24,678 nucleotides of DNA from UMGS172 sp045637775 (GTDB taxonomy: Bacteria; Bacillota; Clostridia; Oscillospirales; Acutalibacteraceae), in NCBI GenBank assembly GCA_045637775.1, contig JAZUAC010000040.1:1-24678 (forward strand). Reading direction: 5' to 3'. A model generated the notes under the pieces. That model did not search any database and was not told where the DNA came from. It saw only the letters and a program-made list of their open reading frames with translations. Made by a program: the position numbers and the translations under genes. This document shows, piece by piece, positions 7,203 through 15,571 of the stretch; position 1 is the first letter of the stretch; every line of letters begins with the position of its first letter.

Positions 7203-9977
7203 ATGGATTACAATAAGACACTTAACCTGCCCGAAACCGAATTCCCTATGAGAGCAGGTCTGCCCACCCGTGAACCTGAGGCTTTGAAGGAATGGCAGGA
7301 CAATGACATCTATGGAGAACTTATGAAGAAGAACGAAGGTAAGCCTTCTTATATCCTTCACGATGGCCCTCCGTACGCTAATGGCGTTATCCATATGGGT
7401 ACCGCTTTGAACAAGTCTTTGAAGGACTTTGTTCTTCGTTACAAGAATATGACCGGATTCAAGGCACCTTATGTTCCCGGTTATGATACCCATGGTCTTC
7501 CTACCGAGCTTAAGGCTCGTAAAAAGGTAGGTGTTGGTTCGACAGCCCAGGTTTCGGCTTTGGAGCTTCGTAAAATCTGCCGCGACTTTGCGCTTGGCTT
7601 TGTTGATGACCAGAGAAAGCAGTTTGAGCGTCTTGGAATTCTTGGTGACTGGGCCGATCCGTACATCACCTTGAAGCCTGCATATGTTGCAAAGCAGGTT
7701 GAGATTTTCGGCAAAATGGCTGAAAAGGGTTACATCTACAAAGGTCTCAAGCCTGTTTACTGGTGCCCCGAGTGTCAGACTGCTTTGGCAGAGGCTGAGA
7801 TTGAGTATGCCGAGGATCCTTGCCATTCTATCTATGTCAAGTTCAATGTTACCGACGATAAGGGCGTTTTGGCTAACATCGGTGCTGAACTTGATAAGAC
7901 CTATTTCGTAATTTGGACAACCACTACTTGGACTTTGCCTGCCAACCTTGCAATCTGCGTAGGCCCCGATTATGACTACGGCGTTTACAAGGCAAATGGC
8001 GAGTACTATGTAATGGCAACCGAGCTTGCCGCTAACTCATTCAAGGCTGCCAAGATTGAAGAGTTTGAACTTCTCGGCACCGTTCGCGGTTCCGAGCTTG
8101 AGTATATCAAGTGTGCACATCCCTTTATCGACCGTACATCGTTGGTTATCGTTGGTAATCATGTTACTTTGGAAAGCGGTACCGGTTGTGTTCACACTGC
8201 TCCCGGTCACGGTGTTGACGACTTTGAGGTTTGCCGTAACTACCCCGAGGTAGGAATGGTTGTTCCTGTTGACCACAAGGGCGTTATGACCGCCGATGCA
8301 GGTGAGTTCCAGGGTCTTACCACCGAGCAGGCTAATAAGGCTATTGCAATCAAGCTTGACGAAACAGGCAATTTGTTTGCTCTTGAAAAGATTATCCACC
8401 AGTATCCTCACTGCTGGCGTTGTAAGTCGCCTATCCTCTTTAGAGCTACCGAGCAGTGGTTCTGCTCTATTTCAGCATTTGCTGATAAGGGTATTGAAGA
8501 GATCAAGAAGGTTAACTGGGTTCGCGGTTGGGGTGAAGACCGTATCACCGGCATGATCCGTGACCGTTCCGACTGGTGTATTTCCCGTCAGCGTACTTGG
8601 GGTGTTCCCATTCCGATCTTCTATTGTGAGGAATGCGGTAAAGAGGCTATCACTCCCGAAACCATTGCAAAGGTTGTTGAAACCTTCCGTGCAGAGGGTG
8701 CCGATGCTTGGTATGCCAAGGATGCAAAGGACCTTATGCCTGAAGGCTATAAGTGTTCCTGCGGTTGCACTTCGTTCAAGAAGGAAACCGATATTATGGA
8801 CGTTTGGTTCGACTCGGGTGTATCTCACGCCGCTGTTTTGGATGAGCGTGACGATCTCTCCAGCCCTGCCGACCTTTATTTGGAGGGTGCCGACCAGTAC
8901 CGCGGTTGGTTCCAGTCTTCACTTTTGACCTCGGTTGCCGCTTACGGCAAGACCCCTTATAAGACCGTTGTTACCCACGGTTGGGTTGTTGACGGTGAGG
9001 GCAAGAAGATGTCCAAGTCTATCGGCAACACCATTAACCCTGACGAAATTGTTGGTCAGTACGGTGCTGATATTCTCCGCTTGTGGGTTGCATCGTCCGA
9101 CTATCATGCAGATATCCGTATTTCCAAGGATATTTTGAAGCAGTTGTCCGAGATTTATAGAAAAATCCGTAACACCGCAAGATTCATCTTGGGTTGTATC
9201 AGCGATTTTGATCCCGATAAGGATTCTGTTTGTGATTGCAAGTTGCACGAGATGGATAAGTTCGCTTTGATGCGTCTTGACCAGCTTGTAGCAGAGTGCC
9301 GTGAGGCTTATGAGAACTTTGAGTATCACCTCATTTTCCACGCAATTCACAACTTCTGTGTACTTGATATGTCCAACTTCTACCTTGATGCTGCTAAGGA
9401 CAGACTTTATGTTGAGGGCAAGGAGTCCGAGACCCGCCGTGCTGCACAGACCACCATTTACAAGGTCTTGCACACTCTCACTCGCCTTATCGCTCCCATT
9501 CTTTCCTTCACTTCGGATGAGATTTGGAAGTTCATGCCTCACTACGCTACCGACGATGTAAGAAACGTTGTTCTCAATGACTTCCCCGAGGCTTCCGGCA
9601 AGGTTGATGCAGAGTTCATCGCACGTTGGGAGAAGATTCACGCAATTCGTGACGATGTTAAGAAGGCTTTGGAGGTTGCCCGTACCGCAAAGGTTATCGG
9701 TGCTTCGCTTGAGGGTGCAGTCACCGTTTATGCAACCGGCGACAACCTTGAGTTCTTGAAGTCTTGTGAAGATATTTTGGCTCTCTGCTTCATCGTTTCC
9801 TCGGTTGAGATTGTCGAGGGTGACGGCGGTGAGCATAAGGGCGATAGCGGTATCGGTGTAACCGTTACCCACGCAAAGGGCGAAAAGTGTGAGCGTTGCT
9901 GGAGCTTCTCCGAAACTGTCGGTGAGGACGCAGAGCATCCCACTCTTTGTGCACGCTGCCGCGCTATTGTTAAATAA
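7203..9977 (+). CDS. ileS: Isoleucine--tRNA ligase
   Basis: This class I synthetase charges tRNA-Ile and edits valine. The 924-residue length fits the bacterial type. Motifs in order: PPYANGVIHMGTALNK (HIGH-equivalent HMGT), GYDTHGLP, the editing-domain stretch IWTTTTWTLPANLAI with HTAPGHGVDDF, the DWCISRQRTWGVPIPIFYC block, VWFDSGVSH, DQYRGWFQSSL, KKMSKSIGN, and a C-terminal zinc finger CERC...CARC. The HMGT form of HIGH is common in Clostridia IleS and is not a defect. GGAG at 7191-7194 lies 8 bases before the ATG. Codons are strongly biased to GTT/GCT/AAG as in highly expressed genes. No T-box leader is visible upstream. Confidence 0.98.
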   Translation: MDYNKTLNLPETEFPMRAGLPTREPEALKEWQDNDIYGELMKKNEGKPSYILHDGPPYANGVIHMGTALNKSLKDFVLRYKNMTGFKAPYVPGYDTHGLPTELKARKKVGVGSTAQVSALELRKICRDFALGFVDDQRKQFERLGILGDWADPYITLKPAYVAKQVEIFGKMAEKGYIYKGLKPVYWCPECQTALAEAEIEYAEDPCHSIYVKFNVTDDKGVLANIGAELDKTYFVIWTTTTWTLPANLAICVGPDYDYGVYKANGEYYVMATELAANSFKAAKIEEFELLGTVRGSELEYIKCAHPFIDRTSLVIVGNHVTLESGTGCVHTAPGHGVDDFEVCRNYPEVGMVVPVDHKGVMTADAGEFQGLTTEQANKAIAIKLDETGNLFALEKIIHQYPHCWRCKSPILFRATEQWFCSISAFADKGIEEIKKVNWVRGWGEDRITGMIRDRSDWCISRQRTWGVPIPIFYCEECGKEAITPETIAKVVETFRAEGADAWYAKDAKDLMPEGYKCSCGCTSFKKETDIMDVWFDSGVSHAAVLDERDDLSSPADLYLEGADQYRGWFQSSLLTSVAAYGKTPYKTVVTHGWVVDGEGKKMSKSIGNTINPDEIVGQYGADILRLWVASSDYHADIRISKDILKQLSEIYRKIRNTARFILGCISDFDPDKDSVCDCKLHEMDKFALMRLDQLVAECREAYENFEYHLIFHAIHNFCVLDMSNFYLDAAKDRLYVEGKESETRRAAQTTIYKVLHTLTRLIAPILSFTSDEIWKFMPHYATDDVRNVVLNDFPEASGKVDAEFIARWEKIHAIRDDVKKALEVARTAKVIGASLEGAVTVYATGDNLEFLKSCEDILALCFIVSSVEIVEGDGGEHKGDSGIGVTVTHAKGEKCERCWSFSETVGEDAEHPTLCARCRAIVK

Positions 9978-10001
9978 AACTATTATTTATTAGGAGTAAT
10001 T

Positions 10002-10562
10002 ATGTCCGCTATATTAGCTATCATTTGCGGAGTTTTGGTCATTGGAGTTGACCAATTATCTAAATACTTGGTTACGGTTTATATGGAGCCGAACGAGGTT
10101 ATAAGCATTATTCCAAATGTGATTGATTTCAACCGAATATTACCGAACGCAGGTGCTGCGTTCGGTATGTTCCAGGGACAGACATGGCCTTTAATCGCTG
10201 TCACATTGTTAATAATGATTATTTGTGTCGGAATGCTTATCAGACACACGTTTGACAGCAAGCTCATGTTCTGGGCATTGTGCCTTGTGTTGGGCGGTGG
10301 CATCGGTAATCTTATCGACCGTGTTTTCCGTGGCGGCGGTGTTATCGATTTTATCGAGTTTTCGTTCTTTGATTTCCCTGTATTCAATGTTGCCGATATC
10401 GCAGTGTGCGTCGGTGCGGGCATGATAATGCTTTATTTTGTTTTGGATCTCATAAAGGATTTTCGAAACAAGAAAAAGGGTATTACAAAGATCAACGCCG
10501 AGGAAGACAGTGTTATCGAGCGTGAAAATGCCAACGTAGGCAAGCAAAACGATGACGAATGA
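10002..10562 (+). CDS. lspA: Lipoprotein signal peptidase LspA
   Basis: LspA is the membrane aspartyl protease that removes lipoprotein signal peptides after Lgt lipidation. The protein has four predicted membrane segments and the family motifs DQLSKY (residues 17-22), NAGAAFG, the catalytic Asp106 in GNLIDR and the catalytic Asp132 in FNVADIAV. At 186 residues it exceeds the usual 150-165 because of a charged cytoplasmic C-terminal tail. TAGGAG precedes the ATG. It follows ileS by 24 bases, the familiar ileS-lspA arrangement, and its end overlaps rluD by 11 bases. Confidence 0.97.
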   Translation: MSAILAIICGVLVIGVDQLSKYLVTVYMEPNEVISIIPNVIDFNRILPNAGAAFGMFQGQTWPLIAVTLLIMIICVGMLIRHTFDSKLMFWALCLVLGGGIGNLIDRVFRGGGVIDFIEFSFFDFPVFNVADIAVCVGAGMIMLYFVLDLIKDFRNKKKGITKINAEEDSVIERENANVGKQNDDE

Positions 10563-11460
10563 GGTCATGATTTGCCAAGAAAACGGCATAAGACTTGATG
10601 CTTTTGTGTCGGGTGTTTGTGACGTGTCAAGGTCGCTTGCGGCTGATATTATCGACCAAGGATTAGTAACGGTCAACGGCAAAAAAGCCAAGAAAAGTGC
10701 TAAATTGTCGATTGGTGATGAGGTTTCGGTCGAAATGCCCGACCTTTTAGAGCCCGAAGCCATCCCGCAGGATATTCCGCTGGATATTGTGTATGAGGAT
10801 TCGGATTTGCTTGTGGTCAACAAACCCAAAGGCATGGTGGTGCATCCTGCGCCGGGTAATCCCGACGGCACGCTTGTTAATGCACTTTTGCACCATTGCA
10901 AGGGCAGTTTGTCTGGCATAAACGGTGTTTTGCGACCGGGAATTGTGCACCGAATCGATAAAGATACAAGCGGTTTGCTTATCGTTGCGAAAAATGATAA
11001 GGCGCACAATCACCTTGCCGAGCAGATTAAGGAACATAGCTTTACCCGTGAATACCGTGCCATTGTTTACGGCAATGTCAAAAATGAATCGGGCACGGTT
11101 GATGCACCGATAGGGCGTGACCCTAAAAACCGTCAGCGAATGGCGGTGGTCTATGTCAATTCCAAGCCTGCCGTTACCCATTATGAGGTTTTGAAGCGGT
11201 ATGAGGGCTTCACCTTTATGAAATTCCGCCTTGAAACGGGCAGAACACATCAGATAAGGGTTCACATGGCGTCTTTGGGGCATCCTTTGGCGGGCGATCC
11301 CGTGTATGGCCCCAAAAAGGTCATCACAAGTCTTCAAGGTCAATGCCTGCACGCAGGTTTGATTGGATTTATTCACCCAACCTCGGGCGAATATATGGAG
11401 TTTTCGAGTGAGATACCGCAGTATTTCACCGATTTTGTAAAAACATTAAAAGAAATTTAA
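10552..11460 (+). CDS. rluD: RluD/RluA family 23S rRNA pseudouridine synthase
   Basis: This enzyme isomerises uridines in 23S rRNA. An N-terminal S4 domain (RLDAFVSGVCDVSRS..., VNGKKAKKS) is followed by the catalytic domain with VNKPKGMVVHPAPG, HRIDKDTSGLL (catalytic Asp136), REYRAIVYG and GRTHQIRVHMASLGHPLAGD. The 302 residues match RluD-type proteins. The ATG at 10552 lies inside the lspA end; an in-frame ATG at 10567 is an alternative that would drop five residues. The lspA-rluD neighbourhood is common in Firmicutes. The exact target uridines cannot be told from sequence alone. Confidence 0.93.
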   Translation: MTNEVMICQENGIRLDAFVSGVCDVSRSLAADIIDQGLVTVNGKKAKKSAKLSIGDEVSVEMPDLLEPEAIPQDIPLDIVYEDSDLLVVNKPKGMVVHPAPGNPDGTLVNALLHHCKGSLSGINGVLRPGIVHRIDKDTSGLLIVAKNDKAHNHLAEQIKEHSFTREYRAIVYGNVKNESGTVDAPIGRDPKNRQRMAVVYVNSKPAVTHYEVLKRYEGFTFMKFRLETGRTHQIRVHMASLGHPLAGDPVYGPKKVITSLQGQCLHAGLIGFIHPTSGEYMEFSSEIPQYFTDFVKTLKEI

Positions 11461-11483
11461 GATATTTTTTCAGGAGGTTCAAA

Positions 11484-12323
11484 ATGAACGAGCAGAGAAA
11501 AAATGAGCTCAAGAAGTACGCTCTTGAGGTCAGAAAGCAAATTATCATCGGCACTAATAGTGCCAAGTCGGGTCATCCGGGTGGTTCGCTTTCTTGTGCC
11601 GATATACTGACCTATTTGTATTTCGACAAGATGAACATTGACCCAAAAAATCCCGATAAGGCCGACCGTGACCGTCTTGTTCTTTCAAAAGGTCATGCTG
11701 CACCCGCACTTTACAGTGTTTTGGCAGTTCGCGGTTACTTCTCTACCGATGAGATCAAAAAGCTTCGTAAATCTTATGCAATGCTCCAGGGACATCCTGA
11801 TAAAAAACACATCCCCGGTGTAGATATGTCCTCGGGCTCTTTGGGTCAGGGCATTTCGGCTGCCGCAGGTATGGCTCTTTCGGCCAAGCATTTTGGCGAT
11901 GATTACCGTGTTTATACCATCATTGGTGACGGTGAGTCGGAAGAGGGTCAGGTTTGGGAGGCCGCTATGTTTGCTGCCCACAAGAAGCTCAATAACCTCA
12001 CTGTTTTTGCCGATTTGAACGGCTTGCAGATTGACGGTACTATTGACGAGGTTAACTCTCCGCTTCCTCTTGACAAAAAGTTTGAGGCATTCAACTGGAA
12101 TGTTATCGTAATAGACGGACACAATTTCGACGAGATCGAGGCCGCTGTTGCCGCCGCCGAAAAGTGCACCGACCGTCCTACCGCAATTATTGCTAACACC
12201 GTTAAGGGCAAGGATGTTTCCTTCATGGAAAATCAGGTTAGCTGGCACGGTTCGGCTCCTAACGATGAGCAGACTGCCCAGGCTTTGGCAGAACTCGACG
12301 CAAAACTCGCAGAGTTGAACTAA
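11484..12323 (+). CDS. Transketolase, N-terminal (TPP-binding) subunit
   Basis: This is the first half of a split transketolase (pentose phosphate pathway). The 279 residues contain NSAKSGHPGGSLSCADIL, LSKGHAAPALYSVL, MSSGSLGQGISAAAG and the thiamine diphosphate/metal motif GDGESEEGQVWEAAMFAAHKKLNN...DLNG. This is the complete TPP-binding domain. CAGGAGG at about 11471-11477 is an ideal ribosome binding site. The pyrimidine-binding domain is supplied by the next gene, 22 bases downstream. Split transketolases are normal in Clostridia, so this is not a frameshift. Confidence 0.96.
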   Translation: MNEQRKNELKKYALEVRKQIIIGTNSAKSGHPGGSLSCADILTYLYFDKMNIDPKNPDKADRDRLVLSKGHAAPALYSVLAVRGYFSTDEIKKLRKSYAMLQGHPDKKHIPGVDMSSGSLGQGISAAAGMALSAKHFGDDYRVYTIIGDGESEEGQVWEAAMFAAHKKLNNLTVFADLNGLQIDGTIDEVNSPLPLDKKFEAFNWNVIVIDGHNFDEIEAAVAAAEKCTDRPTAIIANTVKGKDVSFMENQVSWHGSAPNDEQTAQALAELDAKLAELN

Positions 12324-12345
12324 TTAAGGGTAGGAGGAAGAAAAA

Positions 12346-13293
12346 ATGGCTGAAGTTAAGAATATTGCTACCAGAGACGCATACGGTGCCGCCCTTTGCG
12401 ACCTTGCTAAAATCAGAGAAGATTTTATCGTTATGGATGCTGACCTTGCCGCCGCAACCAAAACAGGCGCTTTTAAAAAGGAGTATCCCGAGCGTTTTTA
12501 CAACTGTGGTATTGCCGAGCAGAACCTTATGAGCGTTGCCGCAGGTGTTGCCGCAACCGGTAAGCTTGTTTTCGCAAGCTCGTTTGCTATGTTTGCTGCA
12601 GGTCGTGCTTTTGAGCAGGTCAGAAACTCGATCGGCTATCCCAAGCTTAATGTTAAAATCGGTGCTACCCATGCAGGTATCTCGGTTGGTGAAGACGGTG
12701 CTCCCCATCAGTGCTGTGAGGATATTGCATTGATGAGAACCATCCCCGGTATGACCATTATCAATCCTGCCGATGCTACCGAGGCAAAGAAGGCTGTTTT
12801 TGCCGCCGCAGAGCATGATGGCCCCGTTTATATGCGATTCGGTCGTCTTGCCGTTCCCGTTGTTTTCGATGACGATTATAAGTTTGAAATCGGCAAGGGT
12901 GTTGAGCTTAAAAACGGTACCGATGTCACCGTTATCGCAACCGGTCTTATGGTAAATGAGGCTTTGCAGGCTTATGATATGTTGGCTGCTGAGGGTATTA
13001 GTGCTCGAATCATCAACATGGCAACCATCAAGCCTATCGACCGCGATATTATCGTAAAGGCCGCAAAGGAAACAGGTGCTATCGTCACCGCAGAAGAGCA
13101 TTCGGTTATCGGCGGTCTCGGGTCTGCAGTTGCCGAGGTCGTAACCGAGGAGTGTCCCGTTCCTGTCATCAAGGTAGGTGTGAACGACACCTTTGGTATG
13201 TCGGGCCCTGCTGCCGAGTTGCTTGACATCTTTGGTCTTCGTGCAAAAGATATTGTTGCAAAAGCAAAGCAGGCCATCGCCGCAAAGAAATAA
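12346..13293 (+). CDS. Transketolase, C-terminal (pyrimidine-binding) subunit
   Basis: The second half of the split transketolase, 315 residues. It contains the pyrimidine-binding domain (DADLAAATKTGAF, RFYNCGIAEQNLMSVAAGVAATGKL, with the cofactor-activating Glu in AEQN; FAMFAAGRAFEQVRNSI; THAGISVGEDGAPHQ) and the C-terminal transketolase domain (VTVIATGLMVNEAL, MATIKPID, TAEEHSVIGGLGSAVAEV). It should assemble with the upstream subunit. AGGAGG lies about 10 bases before the ATG. A strong terminator follows 18 bases after the stop, closing the operon. The DXS-like ferredoxin-type alternatives lack this split layout. Confidence 0.96.
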   Translation: MAEVKNIATRDAYGAALCDLAKIREDFIVMDADLAAATKTGAFKKEYPERFYNCGIAEQNLMSVAAGVAATGKLVFASSFAMFAAGRAFEQVRNSIGYPKLNVKIGATHAGISVGEDGAPHQCCEDIALMRTIPGMTIINPADATEAKKAVFAAAEHDGPVYMRFGRLAVPVVFDDDYKFEIGKGVELKNGTDVTVIATGLMVNEALQAYDMLAAEGISARIINMATIKPIDRDIIVKAAKETGAIVTAEEHSVIGGLGSAVAEVVTEECPVPVIKVGVNDTFGMSGPAAELLDIFGLRAKDIVAKAKQAIAAKK

Positions 13294-13311
13294 TGTAATT
13301 ATGAAAATAAT

Positions 13312-13356
13312 AAAAAGCTGTCGCAAGTGATTTTTCACAAGCGACAGCTTTTTTTT
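13312..13356 (+). terminator. Rho-independent terminator after transketolase genes
   Basis: AAAAAGCTGTCGC pairs with GCGACAGCTTTTT, with an inner GTGA/TCAC stem offset by AA bulges, then a T-rich tract to 13356. This is the clearest terminator in the window and marks the end of the long + strand housekeeping run. Confidence 0.93.
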
Positions 13357-13420
13357 ATAAAGCCATCTATTAGGACTGTGGCTGGAGTCTGAAAAATTAT
13401 ATATTATTTTTTGGAAAATG

Positions 13421-13450
13421 TTGCATTTGGCTCAACTGAAAACTTATATT
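13421..13450 (+). promoter_or_regulatory. Probable promoter of the ECF sigma operon
   Basis: TTGCAT at 13421-13426 and TATATT at 13445-13450 are separated by 18 bases and lie 30 bases before the GTG start. This looks like a housekeeping-sigma promoter. An ECF-type autoregulatory promoter cannot be recognised without knowing its consensus. Confidence 0.4.
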
Positions 13451-13479
13451 AGTAGCAGTGGTAAATCGGAGGTGATAAA

Positions 13480-14061
13480 GTGAAAAATAATCCGATTAAT
13501 AATTCGGAATTAGAGAAGTACATTAAGAGTATTGCGATAGGCGACCAAACCGCATTACGACAACTATATGAAGTTTACAAAACACCTATTTATCTTTTTG
13601 CTATGTCAATAACTAAAAACAATCACTTTGCCGAAGATGCTATGCAGGACACATTTATAAATATTATGACATATGCCAAAAGCTATCAAACGGGTACAAA
13701 TCCAAAGGCTTGGATTTTCACAATTTGTAAACATGCAAGTTTAAAGGTTATAAGAAATTCTCACCAAAATGACACCTTTGATATTGAAACCTTTGAAAAT
13801 ACTCTTTATGCGAATTGTACAAACACAATTGAAGACTCAATAGACAGTATTGAGTCTCTAAAAGTATTAGATTGTGTTGAACTGCAAATTGTATTACTGT
13901 ATTTATATGGAGGATTAAAACAAACCGAGATAGCCTCAACGTTAGAACTCCCCTACCTTAAAATCAGGTCTAAGTACTATTGCGCGATTCGTAAATTGAA
14001 ACAATATTATAAAGAAAGGAACAATCTTTATGACAAACCAGAGCATGTGGAACAATCTTAA
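13480..14061 (+). CDS. ECF-family RNA polymerase sigma factor
   Basis: The 193-residue protein has only the two ECF domains. Sigma-2 spans about residues 18-88 (GDQTALRQLYEVYKTPIYLF; AEDAMQDTFINIM; NPKAWIFTICKHASLKVIR). Sigma-4 spans about 125-175 (LQIVLLYLYGGLKQTEIAS as turn-entry, then the recognition helix and AIRKLKQYYKE). The start is GTG, chosen because GGAGGTGA (13468-13475) lies just upstream. The gene is A+T-rich compared with the transketolase genes before it. It overlaps by 32 bases a membrane protein that is its probable anti-sigma factor. The signal sensed is unknown. Confidence 0.9.
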   Translation: MKNNPINNSELEKYIKSIAIGDQTALRQLYEVYKTPIYLFAMSITKNNHFAEDAMQDTFINIMTYAKSYQTGTNPKAWIFTICKHASLKVIRNSHQNDTFDIETFENTLYANCTNTIEDSIDSIESLKVLDCVELQIVLLYLYGGLKQTEIASTLELPYLKIRSKYYCAIRKLKQYYKERNNLYDKPEHVEQS

Positions 14062-15007
14062 ATCAGATATATCAATTATTACCGTACCGGATATTTGGGA
14101 CAAAATCAAAGATATCAAAACAAAAGAAACATTTTCAGTTAACCTCGTTCCTTACAGGGCAAAAAGACACTGGGCTGTGATTACTGCCTCAGTTACTATT
14201 GCGGTTTTTGCTGTTGCTTTCCTTATAAATTATAATTATTCAGTTAACCAATCATCACCCATGTATACTATAAGCAACCAAGAAAGTTCTCTTAATGTCG
14301 AAACGCTATCTGCTTTAAAAAACAAAAAATTTTACGGCGAGCTTAACAAAACACAAAAGTCATCCAACACAATTAAAGCTGTTTTACTGACATATACCGA
14401 TGCTGACAATATTGAAAATATTTATGAAGACAACAAATATTTATATCATTTCAACAATGATGGTGAAGTTGTCGAAATGGCATTAATAAGCAATAAAAAC
14501 TTAGATAAAGAATGTGCAGACCGAAACACTATTTCAACAATAGTTGCACAAATTTTTGAACAATATTTACCTAATGAGAAACAAAGCGATTATGTTATTA
14601 ACATTGAAGAAAATGCAAATGCTTATCCACAATGGACTGTTACTGCTAAGTTGATGAAGAACGACATTTGTGTTTCAAAAATCTTTATGACATTTAACTC
14701 TAAAGGTGATTTATTACAACTGATTTTACCGAGCAATCCTTTAGAAGAATTAAATCAAGCGGGAATGACACGAATGATTGAAATAGGTATTAACGAAGCT
14801 GTAAAAGAAAAGTACGGTTTATCATCAGACCGTAACGATTATAAAAATATAAGCATGGAAATCAAAAATTCTGCTGAAAATGGCGCGTATTGCAATATTA
14901 AATTTGATTATGTACCGTTAAAGGCACGTCCTCAATGCACATCAGCATTTGCGTTGGATATTAATATTTCTACCGGAGAAATATTAGAGGTTTATATGTA
15001 TAAATAG
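14030..15007 (+). CDS. Single-pass membrane protein, probable anti-sigma factor
   Basis: The 325-residue protein has a short cytoplasmic N-terminus (residues 1-47, with PDIWDKIKDIK resembling the sigma-binding end of clostridial anti-sigma proteins), one membrane segment at about 48-68, and a large extracellular part. The extracellular region looks like two repeats of a PepSY-like alpha/beta fold (e.g. YPQWTVTAKLM... and the final ALDINISTGEILEVYMYK), inferred only by pattern. The overlap with the ECF sigma gene, with AAAGGA before the ATG, supports a sigma/anti-sigma pair in which the outer domain senses an envelope signal. I see no zinc-finger HxxxCxxC motif, so it is not a ZAS anti-sigma. 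An ATG five codons in is an alternative start. Confidence 0.65.
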   Translation: MTNQSMWNNLKSDISIITVPDIWDKIKDIKTKETFSVNLVPYRAKRHWAVITASVTIAVFAVAFLINYNYSVNQSSPMYTISNQESSLNVETLSALKNKKFYGELNKTQKSSNTIKAVLLTYTDADNIENIYEDNKYLYHFNNDGEVVEMALISNKNLDKECADRNTISTIVAQIFEQYLPNEKQSDYVINIEENANAYPQWTVTAKLMKNDICVSKIFMTFNSKGDLLQLILPSNPLEELNQAGMTRMIEIGINEAVKEKYGLSSDRNDYKNISMEIKNSAENGAYCNIKFDYVPLKARPQCTSAFALDINISTGEILEVYMYK

Positions 15008-15013
15008 CAAAAA

Positions 15014-15046
15014 GCCACACTTCACCCCGTAATTCCGAAGTGTGGC
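15014..15046 (+). terminator. Stem-loop after the anti-sigma gene
   Basis: GCCACACTTC pairs perfectly with GAAGTGTGGC over a 13-base loop, 7 bases after the stop codon. The T tract is poor (ATTATGTAATTT), so termination may be incomplete; the stronger terminator at 15118-15153 follows. Confidence 0.6.
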
Positions 15047-15117
15047 ATTATGTAATTTAAAGAGAGGAGGCTATAGATTTAAACGTTTTTAGTCAAAGTG
15101 AATAAATATTTTGAATA

Positions 15118-15153
15118 CAAATCACCCAACCGCTTGGTTGGGTGATTTTTTTT
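15118..15153 (+). terminator. Strong terminator, left border of SLOG/RHH cassette
   Basis: AAATCACCCAACC pairs with GGTTGGGTGATTT over a GCTT loop, then a run of eight T (15146-15153). It overlaps the stop codon of the - strand SLOG gene, so it can end transcription from both sides. Its arm begins with the same AAATCACCC as the stem-loop at 15782-15815. Confidence 0.88.
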
Positions 15154-15493
15154 ATAATTTCAATTTTTGTAAGTAAACGGTTATGGGTTTGTTTTCTATT
15201 TTGCAGTTCTTAATAACATATCCAGTACCGCGTGATTTACCATCCCAAAAAGCAATTACACAATCAGCATATCGTATGATTTGCAAATTGCGTTTTAACG
15301 GCGCACCACGACCGTATTTATTGTATTCAGGCAAAAATTCGGTTAGTTTTATTCCGTTTGCCAAAGCATAGGCTTTGGCGCAACTGTCAATTCCTTTTGC
15401 ACCGCCTGAAACGATTTCGGTCGTGTCATTTGGTAGATACTTTTCCAGATTGTTAACCGTTAGATTTCGAGAACCAATTATAGCGACTTTTAT
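15152..15493 (-). CDS. SLOG superfamily (DUF2493-like) protein with ATA at the start position
   Basis: Read from 15493, the frame encodes 113 residues forming a complete small SLOG Rossmann-like domain. It starts KVAIIGSRNL (strand 1 and the phosphate-binding turn), then IVSGGAKGIDSCAKAYA (GGxxGxD motif), APLKRN, and CVIAFWDGKSRGTGYVI near the C-terminus. SLOG proteins bind nucleotides or nucleotide-derived ligands. The homology clearly extends upstream of the first ordinary start codon (TTG at 15364), because the strand-1 and GGAKGID motifs lie before it. The natural start is the codon just before KVAIIG, 5 bases after GAGGTG (15504-15499), but it reads ATA, and no in-frame ATG, GTG or TTG exists upstream before the stop. 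Either it starts at a non-AUG codon or it is a recent start-codon mutant. It is divergent from the RHH gene. Confidence 0.75.
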   Translation of the reverse strand: MKVAIIGSRNLTVNNLEKYLPNDTTEIVSGGAKGIDSCAKAYALANGIKLTEFLPEYNKYGRGAPLKRNLQIIRYADCVIAFWDGKSRGTGYVIKNCKIENKPITVYLQKLKL

Positions 15494-15527
15494 ATTTACA
15501 CCTCAAATAATGCGTCATTATAGCGTC

Positions 15528-15556
15528 ATTATATCACCATTTTTGTTTTGACGCAA
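15528..15556 (-). promoter_or_regulatory. Promoter of the SLOG gene
   Basis: On the - strand TTGCGT (15556-15551), a 17-base spacer, and a consensus TATAAT (15533-15528) are followed directly by TGACGC. This is a strong housekeeping-sigma promoter about 35 bases from the presumed start. Confidence 0.75.
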
Positions 15557-15571
15557 TATTTTCACTATAAT
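15543..15571 (+). promoter_or_regulatory. Promoter of the RHH gene
   Basis: TTGTTT (15543-15548), a 17-base spacer and consensus TATAAT (15566-15571). The spacer begins with the TGACGC element, so a protein bound there would block this promoter as well as the divergent one. Confidence 0.7.

Noticed and set aside
7404..7415. HMGT instead of HIGH in IleS as a damaged active site
   Set aside because: This variant is common in Clostridia IleS, and all other motifs are intact.
8919..9938. Long - strand reading frame (339 codons) opposite ileS
   Set aside because: Shadow of the ileS codon pattern; no ribosome binding site or family motifs.
11484..13293. Transketolase as two genes, possible frameshift
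   Set aside because: Each half has its own strong ribosome binding site and ends cleanly at a domain boundary; split transketolases are normal in Clostridia.
12259..13338. Long - strand reading frame (359 codons) opposite the second transketolase gene
   Set aside because: It is antisense to a well-supported gene with strong codon bias, and its translation shows no recognisable domain.
15512..15533. Tandem 11-base repeats as a CRISPR-like array
   Set aside because: Only two copies with no spacer between them; better explained as operators overlapping promoters.
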